Of a stretch of DNA of 64,000 bases, positions 57,811 through 64,000 are shown piece by piece; position 1 is the first letter of the stretch; each line of letters begins with the position of its first letter. The notes under the pieces are model-generated. The model saw nothing but the letters and a program-made list of their open reading frames with translations. It was not told the DNA's origin and ran no database searches. This DNA comes from Bacteroidaceae bacterium (GTDB taxonomy: Bacteria; Bacteroidota; Bacteroidia; Bacteroidales; Bacteroidaceae). The stretch covers positions 22,223-86,222 of the forward strand of contig JAFUWG010000010.1 of assembly GCA_017483605.1 (NCBI GenBank). The letters run 5' to 3'. A program made the translations under genes and the position numbers.

Positions 57811-58707
57811 ATGCAGAAGGTATTATCTTTGTTTTTAGCGATGGTGCTGACGGGTGCTACGGCATGGGCAGCACAGAACGACGGTGTCATCACCGTGAAG
57901 ACCAACAAGGCAGGACGTCCGTTGGTGGAAAAATGGGCAGAGGTGTACAAGACGGTGCATCCTGAAGTACAGATTGAGGTGGTGTCAGCCAAGGTGAAAG
58001 AGGCCGACTTGACACTGGTGAACGCTCCCGTGGAGGGCACGAACGTGACGTGGGTGGGCAGATTTGCCCTGTTGCCCATCACGGCGAAGAAGAATCCGCT
58101 GAGGGAGGACATCGAGAAGAAAACATGGTCGGCAAAGGACTTCAAGCGGCTCTTCTTTGCGGATGAAGAGTTGGACGAGGAAGAACTGGACGGCACCAAG
58201 AGCAAGAAAGAGAAACTGGCTGACAAGTTGACGGTTTACACAGGCAGCCACAGCACGAGTTGGACACCTGCACTGGCGGCTTACTTCGGGCACACGAAGG
58301 ATGACGTGAAGGGCAACAAGGTGGCTGGCGACGACTACTATCTGCTCAACGCCATCGAGGAGGAGCCCACCGCTGTCACATTCTCCTCATTGACATTTCT
58401 CTACGACCTCCAATCGCGTTCCATCCGTCAAAACATCACCTTGCTACCCCTTAATGTCAAAAAAGAGCAAGGCGAGGCACTCCGTTCGGGCAATTTGGAC
58501 GAGACCATCCAACTGCTTGAAACGCAACACTTCGACACCATCCCCGTAGAGAATGTCGGTTTCACCTACCAGGCTTTTGACAATGACATTGACCAGTTCC
58601 TCGCATGGGTGCTGAACGAAGGACAGCAATACAACAACGAGCAAGGTTTCCTCCGCTTAGCAGAGAAAGACATCAAGCAACAAATCAAACTGCTGGCAAA
58701 CCGATAG
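57811..58707 (+). CDS. Periplasmic PstS-like substrate-binding protein
   Basis: A signal peptide (LFLAMVLTGATAWA) is followed by VITVKTNKAGRPLVEKWAEV, VKEADLTLVNAPVEGTNVTW, RFALLPITAKKNPL, and later LTVYTGSHSTSWTPALAAYF. This layout is that of PstS/PBP-like-2 periplasmic binding proteins, with the TGSxS-type loop that often holds an anion or metal complex. No permease or ATPase gene follows, so it may deliver a ligand from the outer-membrane receptor to a transporter encoded elsewhere. Length 298 residues. It has a promoter of the O-type regulon. Confidence 0.68.
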   Translation: MQKVLSLFLAMVLTGATAWAAQNDGVITVKTNKAGRPLVEKWAEVYKTVHPEVQIEVVSAKVKEADLTLVNAPVEGTNVTWVGRFALLPITAKKNPLREDIEKKTWSAKDFKRLFFADEELDEEELDGTKSKKEKLADKLTVYTGSHSTSWTPALAAYFGHTKDDVKGNKVAGDDYYLLNAIEEEPTAVTFSSLTFLYDLQSRSIRQNITLLPLNVKKEQGEALRSGNLDETIQLLETQHFDTIPVENVGFTYQAFDNDIDQFLAWVLNEGQQYNNEQGFLRLAEKDIKQQIKLLANR

Positions 58708-58772
58708 GCGAGCAAAGCCCTCAAAGAGAAAGGATAAATGCAAAAAGACAAGGGAGGAACGAAAAAAATGCT

Positions 58773-58780
58773 TACCTTTG
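58773..58780 (+). promoter_or_regulatory. Candidate -7 box of the symporter gene
   Basis: TACCTTTG, 28 bp before the ATG at 58809. No O-type operator is present here. Confidence 0.5.
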
Positions 58781-58808
58781 CACACGAAACTGAAAAGATA
58801 AGCATCCA

Positions 58809-60038
58809 ATGAAAGAAAACAACAAAAAAACATCACAAGGGCGTCAACTCATTCTGTGGATTGGCGCTCTCGTTGTAGGTACGGTGCTCGGCTATCTGGG
58901 CATCGCCTGGCTCGATGGGCTGTTCCAGTTTGTGGCATCGGTCTATACACGCCTGTTCCAGTTGGTGGCGGTGCCGACCATCGCTCTGGCTGTGGTCACT
59001 ACGCTGTCGTCGTTGGGCGGCAGGAAGGATACGGGTCGCATTTTTCTGCACACACTCACATACACGCTGCTGACCACGGTGGCGGCAGCGGTAGTGGGAT
59101 TGGTGTTATTCCTGACCGTGAAGCCAGAAAATCTGCCCGTGGAGGTGTGGGAGAAGGAAAGCATCGGCGAGGTGGGGGAAAAGATGGAAGGATGGACATA
59201 CTATGACCATATTCTGAACGTCGTGCCCAACAACATCATTGAGCCTTTTGACCAAGGGAACGTACTGAGCATCCTCATCATTGCCGCCGCGGTGGGCTTG
59301 GCACTGGCTTTCATGAAGAAAAGCGAAGAGGTGCAGGTGCTCATCAAGGGCATTTTCGGATTGCAGGAACTGCTCTTCACGCTCATCAAGGCACTCATCT
59401 GGACCCTACCTGTGGGCATCGTCGCCTTTGCCGCCCAGTTGTCGGCACAGGTGGAGGCAGGTGTTATTGTGGGGTCGCTTGGGAAGTATGTTGCCGTCAT
59501 CTTGGGTGGCAACGCCATCCAGTTCTTCGTCGTGCTGTCCCTCTTCCTTTTGAGCCGAGGGGTGAACCCTTGGCGAGTGCTGAAAGCCATGTCGCCAGCG
59601 GTGCTCATGGCACTTTTCACCAAAAGTTCGGCTGCCACACTGCCAGTCACGATGCAGTCAGCCGAAGAACGTTTGGGCGTGAAGCCCGAGGTGGCACGAT
59701 TTGTGCTGCCCATCTGCACCACCATCAACATGAACGGATGTGCGGCGTTCATTCTCGTCACGTCCCTCTTCGTCATGCAGAACGGCGGCACCGTGCTCAC
59801 AGTGCCCACCATGCTGTTGTGGGCACTCATCGCCGTCGTTTCAGCCATCGGCAACGCCGGCGTACCGATGGGGTGCTATTTCCTCACGCTCTCGCTCATG
59901 GCTGGCATCGGGGCTCCCATCGGCATCATGGGCATCATCTTGCCCATCTTCACCATCATCGACATGGTGGAAACGGCAGAGAACGTATGGAGTGATTCGT
60001 GCGTCTGTGCAATGACCCATAACGACCTCCAAAAATAG
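58809..60038 (+). CDS. Dicarboxylate/amino acid:cation symporter (DAACS family)
   Basis: A 409-residue inner-membrane protein with the GltPh-type organisation. It has hydrophobic segments from the start, the serine-rich hairpin FTKSSAATLPVTMQSAEERL, the central transport motif VLPICTTINMNGCA (NMNG), and AVVSAIGNAGVPMGCYFLTL near the second hairpin. It takes up C4-dicarboxylates or acidic amino acids with Na+ or H+. It stands alone with its own promoter. Confidence 0.92.
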   Translation: MKENNKKTSQGRQLILWIGALVVGTVLGYLGIAWLDGLFQFVASVYTRLFQLVAVPTIALAVVTTLSSLGGRKDTGRIFLHTLTYTLLTTVAAAVVGLVLFLTVKPENLPVEVWEKESIGEVGEKMEGWTYYDHILNVVPNNIIEPFDQGNVLSILIIAAAVGLALAFMKKSEEVQVLIKGIFGLQELLFTLIKALIWTLPVGIVAFAAQLSAQVEAGVIVGSLGKYVAVILGGNAIQFFVVLSLFLLSRGVNPWRVLKAMSPAVLMALFTKSSAATLPVTMQSAEERLGVKPEVARFVLPICTTINMNGCAAFILVTSLFVMQNGGTVLTVPTMLLWALIAVVSAIGNAGVPMGCYFLTLSLMAGIGAPIGIMGIILPIFTIIDMVETAENVWSDSCVCAMTHNDLQK

Positions 60039-60140
60039 GACAAAATGAAACGCTCGTCACGTCAGAAGTGGTGTGACTCACACCGCTCGGGTGGTCTGAG
60101 TCACACCACCGAGGCGGTCTGACTCAGACCACTTCCGAAG
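60036..60140 (+). repeat. Dispersed ~105-bp palindromic repeat, copy B
   Basis: AGGACAAAATGAAACGCTCG followed by GTGGTGTGACTCACACC, GGTCTGAGTCACACC and GGTCTGACTCAGACC. It matches the reverse complement of 10498-10601. It overlaps the very end of the symporter gene and lies between converging genes. Confidence 0.85.
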
Positions 60141-60216
60141 CGTACAGCAGGGCATTTTGGAGGTGGACAAAATTGCATTCGACATTCGTTTCCGTCAAAG
60201 GCTTTCGTGTCAACTA

Positions 60217-60252
60217 AAACGGGGGTGCATCGTGTGTGATGCACCCCCGTTT
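60217..60252 (-). terminator. Terminator after the histidine phosphatase gene
   Basis: A perfect 15-bp stem AAACGGGGGTGCATC with a 6-nt loop; on the minus strand it ends in CCGTTTTAG. It lies 10 bp beyond the gene. Confidence 0.75.
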
Positions 60253-60261
60253 GGGTTGAAG

Positions 60262-61551
60262 TTATTTTTCTTTCTCAAAGTCGTCGAGTTTCTTCAGGTA
60301 GTAGGCTCGAACGTCGTCCCATTTGTAGTAGGGGAACTGGTCGGTCTTGATGGGGAGGGTCGCCTCCTTTTCGTTGAGCAGGGCTTTCATGAGGATGGGT
60401 TCGCCTTGCTTCTTGGGGCGGTAGAAGACCCACTGGATGTTGCAAGCCATAGGGTAGATGCGGAAGTTGACCCACTGGTCCTCGAGGTGGTCAAGGTCTT
60501 CCACGGCACGCCCGCAACTGTCCAGTTCCATGAGGCAGGCAAGTGGCATGACGCACACCTCATGTCCGAAGCGGAGGGCGGCACCGTTCTTGTAGGTCTT
60601 GCTCGCCATGACGGTGTCGGTGGTCTCGATGATGTTACGCAGCAGGTTTGTCTGTGAGAACTGCATGATGCTGCCCGTCTGCGGGGCAGGGCCATAGCCG
60701 AGATACCAGTCGATGTTCCAGGCACGCCAAAGGTCGTAGCATTCCTCCTTGGTGAAGAGGTTCCACATATCTTCGCCGCATCCGTGGCTTTGCATGTTGG
60801 TGACGATGTAGAAGACGGAGCGCATGAAGGAACGTGGACGGAAGTCCTCATCGTTCCAGAAACTCTCGTCGGTGAAGAGGGCACGACAGAAGCGTTCGGG
60901 ATGGGTGTAGAGTTTGTTGTAGTGGCTGACAATACGACCGCGGTCACGGCTGGCATCGCGGAGACGGCGGCTCCAGTCGGCGTTGAGGTACCACTGGAAG
61001 GCATCGCTCACGTCGTTGTGCATCTTGAGTTGACGGTTGAAGGCGGTGATTTCCTCACACTCGGCGGTCATGCTGAGGATGCAACGGATGACGACGGTGC
61101 TTCGGGCATCGACCTGTGCATCCTTGCCACTGAAGATTTCGGGGAAGTGCTCAGTCATGCGTTTGCCGATGCCGTGGTGCTGCTGCTCGCCAATGTCGGA
61201 GAGGTCGCCCAGGCGTCCTTGTGTGCAGGGATAGAAGCGTTCGAGTTTCTCCAACGCCTCTTGTCCGAGGGGGCTGAGGACACCCTGCTGCTGAGCACGA
61301 CGAAGGGTACGGATGGTGTTCATGTAGTCGCCATCGCCCAAGAGCCAGCGGGAGCCGTGACGGCCATAATGAGACATGTAGAAGGGTTCGTACCCCTTCG
61401 GTGTCTTGGTGAGCGGCTGGGTTGGTGCCTGATACGCCATGTGGTTGGAGGCTGACTTGAGGATGTCGGCATAGATTTCTTCCTTGGCTGTCTGTGCCTG
61501 TGACGAAGCGACAGAAAGCAGGAGTGCGGAAAGTAAAAGAATCTTTTTCAT
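60262..61551 (-). CDS. Secreted histidine-type acid phosphatase (phytase/MINPP-like)
   Basis: A signal peptide (LLSALLLSVASSQAQ) is followed by the catalytic YGRHGSRW (RHGSR at 64-68), in which the His is phosphorylated during the reaction. The C-terminal RFGHEVCVMPLACLME supplies the His-Glu proton donor typical of MINPP-type rather than HD-type enzymes. Length 429 residues. It probably releases phosphate from inositol phosphates or other esters in the periplasm or outside. It follows the esterase gene by 47 bp, probably as one unit. Confidence 0.88.
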   Translation of the reverse strand: MKKILLLSALLLSVASSQAQTAKEEIYADILKSASNHMAYQAPTQPLTKTPKGYEPFYMSHYGRHGSRWLLGDGDYMNTIRTLRRAQQQGVLSPLGQEALEKLERFYPCTQGRLGDLSDIGEQQHHGIGKRMTEHFPEIFSGKDAQVDARSTVVIRCILSMTAECEEITAFNRQLKMHNDVSDAFQWYLNADWSRRLRDASRDRGRIVSHYNKLYTHPERFCRALFTDESFWNDEDFRPRSFMRSVFYIVTNMQSHGCGEDMWNLFTKEECYDLWRAWNIDWYLGYGPAPQTGSIMQFSQTNLLRNIIETTDTVMASKTYKNGAALRFGHEVCVMPLACLMELDSCGRAVEDLDHLEDQWVNFRIYPMACNIQWVFYRPKKQGEPILMKALLNEKEATLPIKTDQFPYYKWDDVRAYYLKKLDDFEKEK

Positions 61552-61598
61552 ATCTCTTGAATGTTTGATGTTGATGTCAAAAGGTTCATGCCCCCCAA

Positions 61599-62399
61599 TC
61601 AGTCGTAGGTGGCAAAATTGGCATTTCGTCCGAGGTCGTGATAAGCGTTCTGCAAGAGTTCGGGCGTTATCTCGAAGTCGCGGTTGATGGGGCGACCTTC
61701 GTCCTTGAGCGAATGAGAGAACATCCAGTCGTAGGTCTGATAGCAGTAGAAGAGACGGGCAGGACGGCCGTGATTGATGCCCGGCATACGGGTGTAGATG
61801 AGGCGTGAGTCATCGCCCGTCTTCTTGATGGCTTCCACCACACGATCGGAGGCAGAGACGGGGACGGCGGTGTCTGCCGTGCCATGTACAATCCACATGG
61901 GGATGCGAGAGAGGCCGCTGAGGTCTTTCACGGTAGCACCCCCGCACATCGCCATGCCTGCGGCAATGCGGTCGGGATAGGTGGCACAGAGGTCGAGCGT
62001 GCCATAACCGCCAAGGCTCATGCCATAGCAGTAGATGCGGTCGCTATCCACGTTGTAGTTCGCTTCTGCCCACTCGATGAGTCGCATGATTTTCTCGGGT
62101 TTCCACGCACCACCAGGATTCTGAGGGGCAAGGACATAGCAGTCGATGGCACGCCCACGCTTGAGAGCCTCCATGGGGCCATAGCGTTTCACTTTGTTGA
62201 GGTCGGTGCCACAAAGGCTGGCTCCATGCAGGAAAATGAGCAAGGGACGATGAACGCCATCGCCTTCATCCTCTTCGGGACGATAGAACCAAAAGTTGTA
62301 ACTGTCTTTCACCGTGTTGCGAAAGGCTTTGCTCGTGTCCTGTGCATGGAGCGTGAGAGAACACACAAAAGTGAGCAAGATAAAGATATATCGAAGCAT
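61599..62399 (-). CDS. Secreted alpha/beta hydrolase (esterase/prolyl oligopeptidase-like)
   Basis: A signal peptide (FILLTFVCSLTLHAQ), oxyanion strand LLIFLHGASL, nucleophile elbow CYGMSLGGYGTL (Ser), acid loop WIVHGTADTAVPV (Asp) and a C-terminal INHGRP (His) complete the triad. Length 266 residues. The family includes carbohydrate esterases and lipases; the substrate cannot be told. It is the first gene before the phosphatase gene. Confidence 0.85.
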   Translation of the reverse strand: MLRYIFILLTFVCSLTLHAQDTSKAFRNTVKDSYNFWFYRPEEDEGDGVHRPLLIFLHGASLCGTDLNKVKRYGPMEALKRGRAIDCYVLAPQNPGGAWKPEKIMRLIEWAEANYNVDSDRIYCYGMSLGGYGTLDLCATYPDRIAAGMAMCGGATVKDLSGLSRIPMWIVHGTADTAVPVSASDRVVEAIKKTGDDSRLIYTRMPGINHGRPARLFYCYQTYDWMFSHSLKDEGRPINRDFEITPELLQNAYHDLGRNANFATYD

Positions 62400-62427
62400 A
62401 AATCAGGCTTTTTAACGGAATAATGTG

Positions 62428-62466
62428 CAAAGATAACACAAAAAAGTGAAAAAAGTAGTACCTTTG
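62428..62466. promoter_or_regulatory. Divergent -7 boxes of the esterase and beta-propeller genes
   Basis: CAAAGATA at 62428-62435 (TATCTTTG on the minus strand) serves the esterase gene, and TACCTTTG at 62459-62466 serves the plus-strand gene. Confidence 0.5.
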
Positions 62467-62494
62467 TGGCATAAAATCAATCTTTTCACAGAAA

Positions 62495-63796
62495 ATGAAA
62501 AAAATCATCCTCTTCATTGCATTAGCCCTTCCTCTTTGGGGGCTCGGGGGCTATGCCCAAGTGGTTCACCCCAAAATCGGCAAGCAAGCCCAATCGGCTG
62601 ACGGACGCATCAGCATCGAACTGATTGGCAAGAAACAGTTCTTCGCCCCTGGCGACAAAGAGACCGCCGACCCAGACATCAACTCGCCCAAGTCGGTGAA
62701 CGTACACCCCAACGGCAAGAAATTCTATGTGAACTCGCTGGAAGGAGCCACCACCGTGGTGTATGACATGCAGACGTACAAGAAACTGGCAGTCATCAAG
62801 CACCAGTTCGACCACACAAAGGATGCTGCCTTGTGGAGCAAGCCATCAGGACTGTTCCCCTTCACCCACTACAAGAATGACCACCTCAACTCCTTCTTCG
62901 GCAAGCCCGTGGAAAGCACCTTCTCCCACGGAGGCCGCTATTTGTGGGTGCCCTACTATCGCCGTTCCTACGACATCAATGCCCAAGACCCATCGGCGGT
63001 TGCCATCATCGACACCCAAACCGACAAAATCATCCGTCTGATGGAGACAGGTCCCCTGCCCAAGATGATTGCAACCTCACCCGACGGCAAGCAGATTGCC
63101 ATCTCCCATTGGGGCAACAACACCGTGGGCATCATCGACATCTCCAGCGCCGACCCCAAACAATGGAAATACAAGGCGTGTCATGTGGTGGATTATCAAC
63201 TGAACCTCAACTATCCGCTCAACCGCTCGGTCAACCGTGATGCAGGCAGCGGGTATGCCCTGCGCGGTACCGTATTCACCCCCGACAACCACTATTTGCT
63301 CGTGGGCTGCATGGGCGGTGGCGGCGGCATCGCTGTGATTGATTTGCAGAAGTCTGAATATCTGGGACGTTTGCAGGGCATGATGGCAAACGTGCGTCAT
63401 CTCGTCCTGAAGAATGGCTACCTCTACCTGAGCATCAACGGTGCCGGCTATGTGCAGAAGATTTCGCTCGACACGGTGCTGGATGCCATCTCCAAGATGC
63501 AGAACAAACGTGGCACCCTCACCGGCTGGCAGAACTGCAAGGTGGGGGCAGGAGCACGCACCATCGAACTGTCACCTTCGGGCAAGTACATCTTTGCTGC
63601 CTGCAACAACGCCAGCGCCCTCTATGTGGTGGATGCCAAGGAGATGAAGGTGCTCACCAGCATCCCAGCCGACAGTTATCCCGTAGGACTCGACATCTCC
63701 AAAGACGGCAAATTCGTCTTCACCACCGCACAGGGCCACTCAGGCAAAGGTGGTGGCAATGCCGTCGATATTTTCAAAGTAACGTATAACAAATGA
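62495..63796 (+). CDS. Secreted YncE-like beta-propeller protein
   Basis: After a signal peptide (LFIALALPLWGLGGYAQ) come repeated blade motifs: SPKSVNVHPNGKKFYVNSLE, MIATSPDGKQIAISHWGNNT, VFTPDNHYLLVGCMGGGGGI, TIELSPSGKYIFAACNNASA, GLDISKDGKFVFTTAQGHSG. This is the pattern of YncE/lactonase-type seven-bladed propellers. Length 433 residues. Such proteins often bind partners rather than catalyse; no function is assigned. Confidence 0.82.
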   Translation: MKKIILFIALALPLWGLGGYAQVVHPKIGKQAQSADGRISIELIGKKQFFAPGDKETADPDINSPKSVNVHPNGKKFYVNSLEGATTVVYDMQTYKKLAVIKHQFDHTKDAALWSKPSGLFPFTHYKNDHLNSFFGKPVESTFSHGGRYLWVPYYRRSYDINAQDPSAVAIIDTQTDKIIRLMETGPLPKMIATSPDGKQIAISHWGNNTVGIIDISSADPKQWKYKACHVVDYQLNLNYPLNRSVNRDAGSGYALRGTVFTPDNHYLLVGCMGGGGGIAVIDLQKSEYLGRLQGMMANVRHLVLKNGYLYLSINGAGYVQKISLDTVLDAISKMQNKRGTLTGWQNCKVGAGARTIELSPSGKYIFAACNNASALYVVDAKEMKVLTSIPADSYPVGLDISKDGKFVFTTAQGHSGKGGGNAVDIFKVTYNK

Positions 63797-64000
63797 GCAC
63801 TTTAATGAAACCAATTTGCATAATATGAATAATTTGAACCACAAATAAGAATCATATTTATTACCTGTTGGTTGAATTAAATTTGTAAAACATTTATGCT
63901 TAAAAAGTTGTACATATCGCAGATAATTAGTAACTTAGTGGTGTCCAATTCATCAAGTCCAATTATCATTGTTATGCACAACTTCGTTACAAAGTTCCGA
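63797..64000. other. Trailing intergenic sequence
   Basis: AT-rich, no gene or terminator recognised. A run of short stops occurs in all frames up to the window end. Confidence 0.5.

Overview
The window looks like a chromosome segment from a gut or oral Bacteroidales bacterium, most probably Prevotella or a close relative. The reasons are the Bacteroidota-type promoters (TAnnTTTG at -7, TTG or TTTG about 20 bp upstream), the near absence of Shine-Dalgarno sequences, many DUF4252/DUF4861/DUF4923-type secreted proteins, a Rho with a large disordered insertion, T9SS-like C-terminal tails, and SusC-type outer-membrane biology. Assignments are from reading the sequence only; nothing was searched against a database. 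No rRNA, tRNA, CRISPR array, complete transposase or prophage was seen.

Layout. 1-7111 is a plus-strand run: a corrinoid-type ABC ATPase, a secreted M6 metalloprotease, a periplasmic CbiK-like chelatase, CobS, an ABC-F ATPase and the EngB GTPase, closed by a terminator. rho follows with its own promoter. 9261-15119 carries a lipoprotein gene and the unit purB-rluB-asnS on the minus strand. 15189-18133 holds a DivIC/FtsB-like gene with a small membrane protein, a DUF4923 protein and a DUF4861 protein. 18120-21860 is an AT-rich acquired island with a decayed RhuM gene, a HpaII-like restriction endonuclease, an HNH nuclease, a cytosine methyltransferase remnant, another pseudogene and a HigBA-type toxin-antitoxin pair. 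22306-25129 is an ECF sigma factor operon with DUF4252 proteins. 25380-28540 has two tandem paralogous lipoproteins and a radical-SAM/lipoprotein system. 28575-34867 has an HU-like protein, large secreted proteins, a membrane protein/regulator pair and rfbA. 35125-40899 is an RND efflux operon. 40978-43666 has a porin-like protein, a nucleotidyltransferase and ilvE. 44131-49892 has an M1-like peptidase and two pectin (rhamnogalacturonan) genes. 49984-54614 has a PIF1-like helicase, a Cthe_2159-like protein and a LuxR response regulator. 54773-58707 is an apparent small regulon. 58809-63796 has a symporter, a histidine phosphatase, an esterase and a beta-propeller protein.

Three things stand out. 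First, a 20-bp operator (AATACC-N8-GGTATT) sits at almost the same distance upstream of four promoters between 54773 and 57762. These serve a TonB-dependent receptor, a GNAT acetyltransferase, a periplasmic binding-type protein and a roughly 215-nt terminator-ended transcript without an ORF, which is a candidate regulatory RNA. Second, a palindromic repeat with AGACCCTCT-type ends lies inside three protein-coding genes without breaking the frame, in the manner of Rickettsia palindromic elements. Third, the ends of many transcription units carry long hairpins built from duplicated and inverted 12-20 bp units. The unit sequence differs from site to site, but the architecture is shared. The radical-SAM cluster with two MYG-repeat lipoproteins is a recognisable but functionally obscure peptide-modification system.
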